Shown: positions 48,116-61,004, counted from the first letter of the stretch. The stretch is DNA of 64,000 bases from Serilophus lunatus (GCA_013399895.1 VXBA01006211.1:81868-145867); one strand, 5' to 3'. A program made the numbers and translations. Notes: generated by a model not told the origin, from the sequence alone.

Positions 48116-49289
48116 GAACTGAAATGCTGAATGTTGTCTGAAAAGCTTTCAAGTTCAGAAAAATTAAAGAAAGATGCTTTACTTTCATGTGCTATTAATA
48201 TGGGCTACAGCATAGTGGCACCTGAAAAAGAGATAAATGATGGCTTTTTTCTACTTCTGACATTTATTATTTTGAAAAATTTTGCAGTGTTCTGGGACCA
48301 GCTACATTTTTTTCCCCAAACTGACTCATCTCCTCCTAATTAAGAAGCCAATTCAATTCTTGAAGGTTGATCCTCTGATTTATCAAGTCTACAGAGCTGA
48401 AATAATCTCATGTTTTCTGTCAGTGGTTAAGGTAGCAATCTGAAACAAAGAAATAAGAAATAAACTTACTACCTCCTTCATGCTCCTCCTTTCTTGCTTT
48501 TGTCAGTATGCTCAGTAATGATCACTTGTGTCATTAAAAAAAAAGTCCAAAATTCAGTCTCCTTTTCCACCTACTTTGCTCCAGGCTAAGGTTGTTAGTT
48601 GCTCTGTGAGAAATACATTGTTTTGTTAAGGGCTTATACATTATTTGCAGCAGAAAGTAGCTGTGGGCCTGTCGTATGCAACACAAGGTGCGAGTCTCCA
48701 TAGAATACAACCTTTATTGTACCAAGAGTATTGGCAGAAAACATCAAATACTTAGCAGTCTTAGGATGTCAGCAAAATAGGTGAGGCTTCTACAACCACT
48801 AAACCTCAGAAAGCTGGATATTATTCCTGTGATTATTAGGTACTGGTAGGGAGGAAAATGTTATATTTAAATTGCATGTGTAAGAGATGGCTGGATCCAA
48901 ATGTGGGATAGGTCTTACTAAAAAACCATCAGAAGCTGAAACATTATGTGCTCAGTATTCTCTGAGATGGGAAGCCTGTCTGATTGGTGTTATTCAGTCA
49001 AAAAGCTGAGACGTTTGAAAATGAGTTAACAGTAGATGATACCCCCTAGAACCCAAGACTTTTTATTTCCTGTGTCCGTTTTATCTGAAATTGTTCTGCC
49101 AAAATAAAATCTCATTTCTTGCTCAAAGGATCAATAATTGTCCATTCTGATTAATGGATCTTTAAACCTCTATTGTTCATTGTATGTTCTTCCATAATGA
49201 TTTTATGCTTTTTAAATTATTCTCTTGGCTAGCTGTTGACCCCTCAGATTCTCTCAGTTACTCTGTTTCACTGTATTTATTTATTTTCT
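48116..49289. other. Unassigned AT-rich DNA
   Basis: No gene or element is recognised. Confidence 0.55.
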
Positions 49290-50750
49290 ATGGGTCACAA
49301 AAACTACAGACACCCCCTAAGCACTAACCAAATACACACAAGAGACTCGAAAATGTTCCACAATAAAATTAAAAATAAAAACAAATAACAAACTGTTCCT
49401 CCAAGGAAAAAAGTGGGCTGAGGAGCAGAGGGAAGGAAAGGGGAAGCCGCCTTGAAGATGGTGTCTCCCAGCCTCGGAGCCTCTGAAAGAAAAAAAGAGT
49501 GAGAAGCACCCTCCCCCCAGGAACCCAAGGGGAACAGATACCACACTGTTGCAGCTGGCTGGTCCCTGGTGCCTCTGTTGGAGCTCTGATAGTGCTGCAT
49601 GGTAACGGGAGCCGGGAGAGACCAGGAGGAACGGCACTCGATGTTATTCGGACCACACGAGCCGGCCAAAAGGGACAGGACTTCTGGGGTTCTGGGCTTT
49701 TATGAGCTCCTGATATTGCATGAACTCAGAGTCCTCTTCCCAGCCAGGCTGTCTTCTTATTGGTCGGTGGCATTGGGCACCGCCCCTCTGCCTGGGATTT
49801 CACCATAGGCAAGATGGCGGTTCCTGCCAAACCTGCCTTGTGCTTGGGCTCCGAGTGCCACCGGCCACCGCCAGCACCTGCCGCCCGCAGGGACCATCTG
49901 CGGGCACTGGGGGCTGCCCATGGGGGCAGCCGTCACTGCACGCCTCCTGGCAATGCAGGGAGGGGCCGCGCAGCCGTGGCCACTTCCGGCAGGGCTCTTG
50001 CCAGCTGCCAACCGGAAGAAACCACCGCCTTGTGCTGTTCTGCATCGCCATGCCGCACGGGACCCAGGCTCCGTGCCCGAGCAACCGCCAAACCCAGCCC
50101 AGCTCACTGCAGTGTGGGGCAGACATCGACTCCACGGGGGCGGCCACCAAGCTTCTCCACTGCCCGCCACCACCGGCACCGCAGGGCAGTGTGAGGACAG
50201 GGCCGCCCCTCTCCGTTTTGCCGCAGGGAATGAGCTGACTCTGTCCCTCTGCTGCCCCGCTGCTGCCCCGCCACACAGACTGGGCAGCAGGAGTGGTCCC
50301 GCCCAGAGGACAAATGGGAGAAACCCCACAAACACCAGGACTTAGGTGTATGGAGAAAGGGAACAGTTCCATGCCTGCTGCTCCTAGAGGGGGTACCACC
50401 AATGTCAGTCTAATCAGTCACAGCTCCGGGGAAGACATCCCGCCACATGTGCCAGTGAGCATGAGCCTGGGACATGGTCCTGGCCTCACACCACCCTGCC
50501 ACATCCCCTGGTTCCCTGCCCAGCTGCAGAGGACAGGCAGGTAGCCTGCAAGAGCGGCTGGGATAGTCCTGGACCCGGTCCTGGCTTCATGCCACCCTGC
50601 CGCATCTCTCCCTGGTCTCGCTGAGCCCAAGGTCCCTGGAGTCAGGATCAGCTGACCCTGATCTCTTCTTAACTACTGGGAATTTTGGAGAAAACACAAA
50701 AGAAAACGGTTTTAATGCTTTAACAGGCAAACAACTCAAACATCCCCCCT
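49290..50750 (-). mobile_element. Diverged relative of the 1.3-kb LTR family, minus strand
   Basis: In minus orientation it shows the same order as the LTRs at 1-952 and 3934-5231: a GC-rich CpG-bearing U3 (49800-50640), an AAGATGGC motif (GCCATCTTG on the plus strand), a CCAAT box at 49759-49763, a TATA-like CATAAAAGC at about 49697, a C/T-rich segment and a T-rich end with TTTTTATTTTTAATTTTATT. Sequence identity to the other two is modest, so it is a related but different subfamily. The termini could not be fixed; CTCAAACA near 50740 is one candidate for the start. The many overlapping long frames on both strands are GC-rich chance frames. Confidence 0.65.
49697..49763 (-). promoter_or_regulatory. 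LTR core promoter: CCAAT and TATA-like boxes
   Basis: On the minus strand, CCAAT (in GACCAATAAG) is followed by CATAAAAG about 60 bp downstream, the same spacing as in the two plus-strand LTRs. Confidence 0.45.
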
Positions 50751-51705
50751 CCTTGGAGAAAAAAAACATATTCAAACATATTACCATAATATTTTACAAA
50801 CCATGTTGGACCCACACCTTAACCACTGCATGCAGTGATGATCCATTACCTCTGAAATCTGCAATAGAATTGGAAACTTGGGGAGGTGCAGGAAGGATAT
50901 TGAAATATATGGGATTACTTCTTAAACAAATAGGTTAGAATTCATCAGAAGAGTGAGAGATGTGGAAGTAAGTGTTAAGGAAACTTTATCTGATCATTCA
51001 GGAGCCACTCTGGCAGTCACACTGCCACTACTAGGGACTTTCACTTTTTGGACTGAAATTACTTCATGATGGGTGGCTCCAGTGAGCTGATGAGTGCCCA
51101 ATTTGACTCGCTAAACACACCATTCTCAGACAGTCAGACAAGGCTTCCTTACAAGCTTTCTCCTGGGTTTCTCATAGCAGAGTCTCAGACTTCTGGTTCC
51201 CTTAAGTAATTTTATCATGGTGACGCAACAGAGTAACAGCTTGAGCTAGGTGACTCTGAGAAGGCATCGTGAACAAGACGACTGTTTTTTCTTTTATACA
51301 CATACAGTCTAAACACACGAAAGCCTGTGCTCTTCCAGCAGAATTTTTGGCTCCTGCTGTTTCTCTGAGCATCCAGTCACCTGGCTGGTGCCACAGGTCC
51401 CTGCACCCTTTGTTGTGCAAAATGTTCATGCCAGTTCTCAGCCTAACCCAGAGCTCAACTTGCAGCTCACACTGCAGCTGCACACTGAGCGATCTGCATT
51501 GAATGTATTTCCCAACACAAATGAAGTAATAACTGAAATGAAGAAGATTATGCCACTCCTAGGTAAGGAACACAATTTTTGAAGGTAGAGCAATGAGAAA
51601 CAAACCATAGAGACAAATTGTGAGAAACAAACCAAATCATGTCAGCAAAACTGCAAGTGTTGAAATCACTGGGCACCACAGGTGATTGAACATCCAGAAA
51701 TTGAC
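50751..51705. other. Unassigned DNA with one weak exon candidate
   Basis: No gene is firmly seen. A 90-codon frame at 51313-51582 contains an acceptor-like TCTTCCAG at 51338 and a donor-like CTAGGTAAGG at 51562. It is discussed among the findings. Confidence 0.4.
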
Positions 51706-53454
51706 AACCGGAGTTCAAGCTGACCAGAAATATGGGGGACAATAGAAAGAGTTTTTTCAAATATATTAGTGGCAGAAGGCAGTATAGAAATAACATTAGC
51801 TCATTACAGGATGAAGATGGTCACCTCACAAGCAGGGACAGATAGAAGGCAGAAATGTTTAATGCTTTCTTTGCCTCTGTCTTCAGCATGGATGACAGAC
51901 CATGTTGTTCTCAGGAGTTCTTCTCAGTGCCCTTGGAGGACCATGACTGTGAGAATGATCTGCTCCCAGCTGACCTTGAACTTGTGCAGGATCTGCTACT
52001 CCAGCTGGATCCCCAGAAGTCTATAGGGCCTGATGGGATTCATCCAAGAATCCTAAAAGAGCTAGCCGATGTAATCTCAAAGCCACTCTCAATGATTTTT
52101 GAGCAGTTTTGGAAATCCAGAGAGGTCCCGGCTCACTGGAAGCTGGTGAAGATTATTCTTGGAAGTATTGAAAAACATCTGAAAGACAACACTTTCATTG
52201 CTCACAGCTAGCACAGCTTCATGAGAGAAAAGTTCTGCTTGTTGAGCCTGATTTCCTTCTATGACAAGGTAACCCACCTAGCTGATCAACAGAAGCCAGT
52301 AGATGTAAATGTTTTGACATTTGTGAAGTTTTTGATACTGTTTCTCACAGTATCCTTCTGGACAACATGTCCATCAGACAGCTGAAAAACCGTGTTGCAC
52401 AACAGGTAAGCAACTGGCTCATGGGTTGAGCATAAAGAATTACAGTGAATGGGGTGACATCAGGATGGTGCTCAGTCATTAGTGGGGTTCTGCAAGGCTC
52501 CATTTTAGACCCAGTACTCTTCAAAACCTTAATGAATGACTTGGATGCAGGACTCAAAGGAATACTAAGTTTGCCAATGACACTAAATTGACATTAATTG
52601 AGCTATCAACTCCCACAGGGGCAAAGAGGACCTACAGAGAGACCTTGACAAAGTAGAGGGATGGGCAATTATGAATCGTGTAAAGTTTAACAAAGACAAG
52701 TGCCGGATTCTGCATCTGGGTGGGGCAAGCCTGGTTGTGTGTATAGACTAGGGAACAGGACTCTGGAGAGCAGTGTTGTGGAAAGGGTCGTGGGGATGCT
52801 GGTTAATGGGAAGTTGAATATCAGTTAGCAGTGCCCAAGCAGCCAGGGGGGCCAACCGTGTCCTGGGCAGCATCAGGCAAAGCATTGCCAACTGGTAGAG
52901 GAAGCAGATTGTCCCGCTCTGCTCTGCACTGGGGCAACCTCATCTTGAATATCGTGTAGAGTTTTGGGCTCTACAATATAAAAAAGACATTAGGCATTAG
53001 ACGGCATCCAAATGAGGGCCATGAGGATGGTCAAGGGTTTGGAGGGAATGCCTTATGATGAATGGCTGAAGTCACTTGGTTTATTTAACCTGGAGAAGAG
53101 CAGACTGATAGGAGACCTTCATTATCCTTACAAGGGAAAGTTGAGGGGCAGGTATGGATTCCTTCACTCACACGACCAGTGATAGGATCTGAAATAATGG
53201 TATGAAGCTGAATCAGGGGAGGTTTATGTTAGATATTAAGAAAGGTTTTTCACCCAGAGGGTGGTTGGGTGCTGGAACAGGCTCCCCAAGGAAGTAGTCA
53301 CAGCACCAAGCCTGTCTGAGTTCAAGAAGCTTGTGGACAACACTCTCAGGCACATGATTTGATTCTTGGGGTGTCCTGCACAAGGCCGGGAGTTGGATTC
53401 AATGATCGTGGTGAGTCTCTTCCAACTCAGCATATTCTGTGATTCTATGATTTT
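51706..53454 (+). mobile_element. CR1 LINE, 5'-truncated, plus strand
   Basis: This 1.75-kb CR1 carries part of ORF2 and the full tail. Frames read DPQKSIGPDGIHPRILKELA, SLISFYDKVTHLADQQKPVD (the motif A region, decayed), GVLQGSILDPVLFKTLMNDL (motif B) and LPADLELVQDLL, and the element ends at ATTCTGTGATTCTATG near 53440. There is a deletion between EVPAHWKLVKIIL and the GSIEKHL region that removes the NYRP block. Stops and frameshifts are frequent. The FADD box is degraded (TTTGCCAATGAC reads FAND, so the first catalytic Asp is lost). Confidence 0.93.
51855..52211 (+). pseudogene. CR1 ORF2 fragment before the RT core
   Basis: This 118-codon frame starts MFNAFFASVFSMDDR and runs through DGIHPRILKELADVISKPLS and FEQFWKSREVPAHWKL. 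It then jumps across a deletion into GSIEKHLKDNTF and a stop. It covers the linker end and first RT block of CR1, and is inactive. Confidence 0.85.
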
Positions 53455-54289
53455 ATAAAATAATAACATTTACTTACACTTTTTAATATGCTTTACTTAC
53501 AATTATCTAATGCACTCATTTCTCTCTGCATAATAATTCTACATCTAACTCTGAATTTAAACCCTTTCCATATGTTTTAGATTCCATAGTTAGTTGCAAG
53601 GTAGTATCTTTAGGCAACATTACATGCCACCAGCAAAAGTGTCCACTCAGTTACAGGCACTCTAGATGATTAGAAATAAATAGAAGTAAATAGAAATACC
53701 AGTAATTTCAAAGTCTGAACAAGCATCTTGAAACTTAGATCAGTGTTAGGATATGTTTTCATTATTTTAATATGCTGCCCATGAAGCTTTATTTTCTATG
53801 TAACTCCAAAAGCTAAAAGTCAGCCACTCCAGTTTTTTTTTATTTAAAGATGAATAATAATAATAATTTCTCACTCTTATATAATATTACTCTTATATAA
53901 TATAGAGTGTGTGTGCACACTTTTATCTCCCACTGTCCTAACAGCACTTCTAGAAGGTGAGCAGTATGTTAGAATATGGGAGCAGATTGTAACAAACCAT
54001 TAAAGGCGCATAACAAATGACAGTGAAAGGAACAAATGTGGTTATTCCAGTATATCTTTTTGCATCTGTCAGTGTCACATGACATTAAAATGACTGAAAT
54101 ATTGTCAAGAGAACAACAAAAGGGAGAGACAGAGGTGCACTGAAGAGATGTTGTTTCAATGTTCTCATGTAAGAAGCAATTACATATTCTAAATGCTTTG
54201 GAATGATAAAGAGGTCCAAATTAAAGAAGAGAACCCTGAATTTCAATGGTGGTTGGTAGGCAAAGCAAGACACAATATAATTTTTTCTG
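53455..54289. other. Unassigned AT-rich DNA
   Basis: No gene is recognised. A (TAA)n patch lies at 53850-53870 and a duplicated ACTCTTATATAATAT unit at 53872-53903. Confidence 0.55.
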
Positions 54290-55145
54290 CAAATCACAGA
54301 ACCATGAAGAGACCTTCAAGACCATCCAGTCAACCATCAACCTAACACCACCATTTCCTCAAGTGTCACATGTAGATTCTTTCTGAACAGTTCCAGAGAT
54401 GATTACTCCATCACCTCCCTAAGAAACTTATTTTAAAGTCTAAGCACTCTTTTAGGGGTTTTTTTAGGTTTTCTTTTTTTTTTTTTTTTTTTGTAATATC
54501 TTGTCTGAACCTCTCCTCATACAACTTGAGGCCATTTCCTCTAGTCCCTTCCCTTGAGATGTGGCAGAATAGACCTACTCCTTTCATTTAGCTGTAGAGA
54601 AGAAAGAAGTCTCCCTTGAGCCTCCTCTTCTCCAGACTAAACAATTCCAGCTGCCTCAGCCACTCCTCATAAGATTTGTGCTCCAGACCCTTTACCACAT
54701 TTGCTGCCCTTCCCTGGATATGCTCCATCACCTCAGTGCCTTTCTTGAAGTGAGTGGCACAGAACTAGACACAGCATTTGAGGTGCAGTCTTACCAATGC
54801 TGAGTATAGAGGGATAATCACTGCCTTGACCCTGCTGACCACACTATTTTTCATATAGGCCAAGATGCCATTGACCTTCTTGGCCACCCAGGCACACTGC
54901 TGGCTCATATCCAGCCACTTGTCAAACAGCAACCCCAGATCGCTTTCTGCTGAGCAGCTCTCAAGACACTCTTCCTCTCAGCCTGCAGTGTTGAGGTTGT
55001 TATAACTGTGGTGCAAGACCTGCCACTTCACATTATTGAATCTGATGCAGTCATCCTCTGCCCATCAATCCAGTCTGTCAATATCCCTCTGTAGGACCTT
55101 CAGGCACGTCACTACCCCACCTAACCTGGTGCTGTCTGCTCATCT
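54290..55145 (-). mobile_element. CR1 LINE, 5'-truncated, minus strand
   Basis: The plus strand starts AAATCACAGAACCATGAAG (reverse complement of a CR1 tail) and continues with CCTCCTCTTCTCCAGACTAA, CTCAGCCACTCCTCATAAG and GCACACTGCTGGCTCATATC, the reverse of the ORF2 C-terminal region. It ends near 55145 before the RT core. A T19 run at 54474-54492 lies inside. It is diverged from the other copies. Confidence 0.9.
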
Positions 55146-58100
55146 ATTCTTCATCCTTCTGAATTTCTTCATTCTTCCTTCTTCATCTTCCCACAGCAAC
55201 ATAAAATCCAATCACAAAAATTCTTCATACATAAATGCAGACAAACTTGTAATAACTAAACCACAGTACAGTTTAAATAACCATAGCTATCAAATTTACT
55301 CCCTAAATTTTGAAACCTTAATGGCTTCTCTGAAGTCAATGATATATTTCTTCTTTACAAAATCATTATTTGTCTGATTTGATGTCTAATACTGATCAGT
55401 CTTTGATCAGATGCTATGAAGGCATTAACTTTCTTTACCAACTCCTGTGGGACTTCATATGAGACTTAGGCTAAAACTCTAAATGGCAATTAAGAAACTC
55501 TTTGTGAACAATAAATAAGAAATCCAAAATCATCCATCTTTGACTGAAACACTAGTGTTATCCAAGGTAACAATTAAGTAACAATTTCATTTCATGATCC
55601 TGGATGTGCAGTGTTATAGGGACCTTATTTACTTTGAAAAGCATGAAATAGCTACTTAAAACATTGAAATTCGGCAGAAATGGTTTTAAAGAATGAAAAA
55701 GAATTTGGTAGTTTAATTATTCTCTCTTAATGTCTTCTGAAAAAAATTCATTAATCTAAGAAGCTGACTGAATAACCATCATTCTAAAACAATTACATTC
55801 ATAATAGGTGTTTTCTTTCAGTGTTGCGACTATTTTTGGTTTGGTTTTAGTTTGTATTTCTAGAGCACATTGGGAGCTACCACTTAGACTTCGGTAATGA
55901 AGAAAGTGGTGCTTAGAAAAACAATGTAATAGTATTTTTCATCATGAAAAGATTAATAGAAAACCAAGTAACAGCAAGAAAATACGGTCAAAATCTTTTT
56001 GAAACATGCAGAAGTACAGTATTGACAATTGCTTTCAGAACTTTCTATCATTCTTATGACACAAAGCTTTTGAAGTGATAGGTATTTTGGTGTGACTTTG
56101 ATCTGCTGAACTTGCTATTCAGTTTTCACATGGGTCTTTTTTAAGAAACTGCAGACTTGAAATATCCCTTGGTCCATTGTGGCAATGTCAGAAAATGTAG
56201 CAGTTTGACACAATGGTCAGAAATTTTTCCTATTTTTGTCTTCAACATAAACCAGTTATGTTACCTTCAAATCGTTTCAATTTTTTCTTTGCTAGCACTT
56301 GTGTATTTTGATAACAAGTGTTAAGATGGAACCTCTTTTCACTGTGAGTTAAAGCAATGTTTAGGTGAAATGGTTCAGTGTTAATTGAATCTCCCTGGCA
56401 CTGTAAAATAAATGAAAGCATTAACAGAGGTAAGAATATGGGGATTAGTGATAGACAAGTTTAGAATTGTCATTAAAATAGGGATTTAGAGTGATTAAAG
56501 AGAGATGTGCATAGTTAGTTTGTGATGGTGAATGCTTCTGAAAAATGTTTCAATTAATTGTTTAAAACAAAAGGAGAAATCTCAGACAAAATCATCTGGT
56601 CAAACATATCACAAAAGCAAATCTCTGATTATTTGTGTGGTTATTCTCTGCAATTTTTGTGAAGAAATCATTCTTCTACTGGGAAGGTACAAATCTGAGA
56701 TATTGAATAAGATGTGCAGACAGGCTAATAAATATTGTATGTGTTTGTTTCGAACACTAGTGAACATTTTTTTATGTTAAATTGAGGTATAATAAGGCTG
56801 AAGAACTGACGTGTCTCAATATGCATCCTTTTCTTTGCTCAGACAACTGATGTAATCAGAAATTGCTTCAATGTGAGTTTTCCCACACTCTTGAAGAATG
56901 TATTTCAGTTCTTGCTGCACAAATTGCTTCTAATAGCAGGTCAGTTCAGACTTCATGCTTATTCAAGCCTCTCTTGGGGCTTATCCCTAGACTGCCAACC
57001 AGGAGGTCAACTAGTGACAATTGTTCCAAAAAAGAGGCAATTTCTTCCGCCCCAGCATCAACTTGAAAACAAGGTAAAGAAACCTTGAAAGGGAAGTTAT
57101 CCTGTACACATCCACTTTCCACTTAATTCCACTGATTTCTGCTGTCATGAACAAAATGGGTGACAGTTTATTCTTGCTGGTAGCAAGCATAAACTATCAA
57201 CTGCTTGGTTTTTGAAGGAAAAAAGAAAAAAAAAATCAATGTTAAAAGGAAAACAGCCACGAGGCCATGAGTAGGATGACAGATCATTGTAGAGCCCTTA
57301 TTTTATTTTCAGAACCCTGTTAGTGAACAATACAATGAATCTTAGATTCATTCATTACTTTCATAATGGGAGTATCTGCACTAAATCTGATTATCTGCCT
57401 CAAACAAAGGATTGTCCTTGAAAGTATTTCCTTCTTTCTTTGGTTAAAAGTGTTCCTGCCTTAAAGACTGTTAGTTCCATCTTCATTTTAGATTTCTGCT
57501 ATGGAAACCAGCTGAGCATATCACAGTATCAAGATCTTTAGAGATTATCAAGCCTTTTAGAGACTAAAAAATGAGATAGTAAAAAGGCAGCAGGACTTCT
57601 TAAATTCTAGTAAGACAAATAGGTAGTATTGTGTGTAGAAAAATCAGAAACTATAAAGCAACAAAACAGATAAATGCAATGTACTCAAGTCTGGAAACTG
57701 TACGTGTCTGGAAACTGGAACGTGTATTTGTTGAGATAGTGGTTGTCAGTTTCTTAGAGCAGCAAAGGAATCAGTCTCTGAGTGCTGGATTAGGTTTTCA
57801 AGGGTAGCACAAATATGCCAAATATGACTTGAGGAATGGAGAGACCTCAAAATAGGGAAAACATGAGCTTGGGAGTGGTGGCTCTATACTGATGGTCCAT
57901 GAGAGGCAATATGACAGTAATGGGCATAGGAAAAGATGGTAGCCAGGACTGAGTTTTCATCACTGAAAAGGGAAAGAAAAAACACCACAGTGTCAAAGGA
58001 TAACTGCAGGATATTTGTCCAGGATTAGATAAATATTATTTTCTTTCACTTTTTTTCTTTTTCCCCCAAACATGCCTTTTAATTTGGACTGTGATGGGAA

Positions 58101-58182
58101 CTCAAAATAAGATAAGGGTAGTACTATTATCTTAGACGTGAATCCACAAATGTGAAAGACTGAAATACTGACAACTTTGATG
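55146..58182. other. Unassigned AT-rich DNA
   Basis: No gene or element is recognised. Confidence 0.55.
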
Positions 58183-58707
58183 TGCAAACTAACCACCCAG
58201 GTGCTAAGGGCATGCACACCTGCCACCTAAGGCTACAAGCTGGATATTGTTTCTTCATCCTTACACAAGTGACTCAACTGTGATAACTCCCCTCTGGGGA
58301 AGCACCAGGACAATTCCCACACATAGCTTGAAGATATTCCTCTTTGCTGATGGACCATAATGGACCCACCTGATGTGACAGGCAGAAGTAACACCTTAGA
58401 AGGTGTCAAGGACTCTGCTAATATCCCGTGAACCAGTATTACATCATCCACTGTAGAAAACCCTGCCTGAAAGCAGGTATCAGGGGTATTCCCACCTCAC
58501 CTGAGCCCAATAAAAGACCAGACTTAGACTTCATTCAACACCAGGTTTTCTTCCCTCACCACACAAGACTTTTCTTTACCACCCAGGTCTTCTACCACCA
58601 CCTCAGCATATCCAGACTGTGACCGGCATGTTGACTGGACTACAACTACCATTTTGATCAGTGACCAACAAAATTGCAATAAACCAGTCTTGTCACTAGA
58701 TCCAACA
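58183..58707 (+). mobile_element. Probable solo LTR, plus strand
   Basis: A TATA-like CCAATAAAAGACC at 58507-58517 is followed, about 165 bp on, by GCAATAAACC (AATAAA at 58678-58683) and an end CCAACA at 58707. That is the spacing of a U3 promoter, R region and polyadenylation signal. GATG follows the end (58708-58711) and also precedes two possible starts, TGCAAACT at 58183 and TGACAGGC near 58378. A 4-bp duplication is therefore possible but the start is unresolved. There is no retroviral coding sequence. Confidence 0.5.
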
Positions 58708-59984
58708 GATGTTACGGCTCCTTTCATTCTCCTGGGGGATGTATCTGCAGCCCTGCTCCGACTGCCTGTACCAGCACCATAGCCTTACTCCACCACTGAC
58801 TCCCCAACCATTCCTGCCAGGGTTTCTAGACATGGGAGAGACAAACAGTGTGGAAGGGGTCTTGTCTCTGTACCGTGGCCACATGTGTTTTTTCCAGGTG
58901 ACAGAGGCTGGCCGTCATCTCAATTTGGTCCAGGTGGGCAGGGCTTAGGAATTTTCTTCTCATCAGTTGGTTTAACTGAGATTTACCTGTATTTTTATTA
59001 ATATCCTTCTTGGTAAAGCGGGGATTTTTTTTCACTTACATCCAGATATATTTGTGCTCTCTCTCTCTCTCTCTCTCCCTCTCTCTTCCTCTCTCTCTCT
59101 CTCTCTCTCTCCCTGTACTGGAGAAACCAGAGTTATCAAATCTGAGTGAGGAGACTTCTGTCCGAGGTCTTCACCCCTCCAAACTGTCTCAAACCAAGAT
59201 AATATTGAAGTGGAATGAAGCTCAAAATTGCTATAAATTTTTGTTTCTGTGACACACTAAACTCAGTGCAAATTTCATGTGTTTTTGCAGAAAAGTCATG
59301 TAGTCCCAAAGACCCATCACACATCTCTGTTGCTGTGTGTGCTTCCCACGTTGCACAGAACAAGGAGGGCTGTGTGGTTTCCTCAATCATTTCAGTTTCA
59401 TCTACCCAGGACTGATAGCAAATATTCAGGAAAAGACTAGACATTTGGCTGGATGAGGAGAGCAATTTGCAGTGATAACAGACACTACAAACTTAACCTT
59501 AAACTGCCAGCTTTTTATCACATCTCTTAAACCTGTTGTGATTTATGGGGCTGATTTTGTTGTTCACTTTTTTTGAAGTACTGATGATATCTATCAGAGA
59601 AAGGATAGTAATCCAAATCCACTATTTTGAATTTGCATGGCATTTGTGGCAGCTTCTTCATTGCTAACACCAGAAGAAACAAAAAAAACTAAAACAAAAC
59701 AAAAAACAAAACAAAACAAAAGACAAAAAAAAGAAAGAAAAGAAAGCTAATAATAGCTATGAAGTAACTTCCAAAACTGGATCTTCATCTTTTCCTTTTA
59801 TAGGAGTTTATGCATGTTATGTTTCCCTTTTTCAGTCAGTCAGTTTTTCAGTCAGAACTTTACTAGACCGTCACAACTTCTGAAACTTGATGGATAGTGG
59901 CTTAGCCACTTCATCAATATGTCCCCATAGAACATGCAAATGAATCTCATCAGGACTTGTGCACTGCTATGTTCATTAGATGAT
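58708..59984. other. Unassigned DNA
   Basis: No gene is supported. It contains the CT microsatellite at 59057-59114 and an A/C-rich patch of CAAAA units at 59684-59745. Confidence 0.5.
59057..59114 (+). repeat. (CT)n microsatellite
   Basis: 58 consecutive pyrimidines, mostly CT units with two small interruptions (CCCT, TTCC). Confidence 0.95.
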
Positions 59985-60301
59985 CTCTTCTCCACGGACA
60001 CCCCCTTGTCGCGGGGGAGAAGCTTGCGTGCCCTTACGAGTTTGCGAGCTATGCTGGCGTTGGCACATGCCTCCAGTAGGGTCTCCCATGCCAGACAGGT
60101 CTCAACTGAAGGGTCAGACTAAGTGTGTTCACAGGTAGGATGGGCTCGCTTGCCTCATGGCAACCGTCCTAGGAGAAGGACAACTCTAATCCCAAACCCA
60201 GGCAGATGGATCTCACTTAGCCCTGTAAGGCCATCCATCTCAGAGAAGAATACTCTAACTAAACCTACATCCTGAGGCCTTCGCTGTCACTGTCCAAGCT
60301 T
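59985..60301 (-). other. GC-rich fragment of an unidentified retroelement, possibly RTE-like
   Basis: On the minus strand a short frame ends DSDSEGLRM and stop. It is followed by sequence with GACCTGTCTGGCATGGGAG, ACCCTACTGG, CCAGCATAGCTCGC, GGCACGCAAGC and CCGCGACAAGGGGG. That series of phrases recalls the 3' region of RTE-type LINEs from memory. It is not CR1 and is much more GC-rich than its flank. It adjoins an internal CR1 fragment in the same orientation. The class is not certain. Confidence 0.35.
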
Positions 60302-61004
60302 TACCTTTTACCATTAATATATTTGTAAAAGCTTTTTTTATTATCCTTTACAGTAGTTGCCAATTTAAGTTTGAATTGAGTTTTGGCCTCCCTAATTTTT
60401 CTTCTGCATGGCCTAGCAGCCTCCTTAAACATTTCCTGAGAAACCCTACCCTCCTTAAAAAGATGATAAATCCTCTTTTTATTTCTGAGTTCCTTCAAAA
60501 CTTCCCTGCCCATCCAGACTGGACATTTGCCTCGTCGACTCCTCTTTCGGCACACGGGAAGACACTGTTCCTGTGCCCTCGAGATCTCTGTTTTGAAGCA
60601 TGCCCATCTTTCCCGAACACCTTTGTTTTCAAGGACTGTTTCCCAAAGAACTCTCTGTATAAGTCTCCTAAACAGGTCAAAGTCTGCCCTCCTGAAATCT
60701 AATGTAAAGCTCTCATTGATGTTTCTCCTGATATCACTGATTATGGAGAATTCTATAATTTCATGATCATTGTGCCCCAGTCTGTCTCCAACCTCCACAT
60801 CACCCACCAGTCCATCTCTATTTGTAAACAACAGGTTTAACATAGACTCTTCCCTAGTAGGCTCACTCACCAGCTGGGACAGAAAGCTATCCTCTACACA
60901 CTCTAAAAACTTCCTAGACTGCCTTTTCTCTGTTGTATGAAGTTCCCAGCATATATCTGGTAGGTTGAAGTCACCTACAAGAACAAGAACAAGAACAAGG
61001 GCTG
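60302..61004 (-). mobile_element. Internal CR1 LINE fragment (endonuclease end and linker)
   Basis: The minus strand encodes MSEPTREESMLNLLFTNRDG, EIIEFSIISDIRRNINESF, PVCRKRSRRGKCPVWMGREV and DNKKSFYKYINGKR. These are the last endonuclease block and the linker of CR1 ORF2. The frame stays open for 189 codons, so it is relatively well preserved. It matches 22424-23100 in the 20.8-kb copy. The element stops precisely at the linker and lacks RT and tail, which is odd for target-primed insertion. Confidence 0.92.

Noticed and set aside
49757..50402. Overlapping frames of 140-200 codons on both strands
   Set aside because: GC-rich LTR sequence lowers stop frequency in all frames, and none shows a domain or conserved motif.
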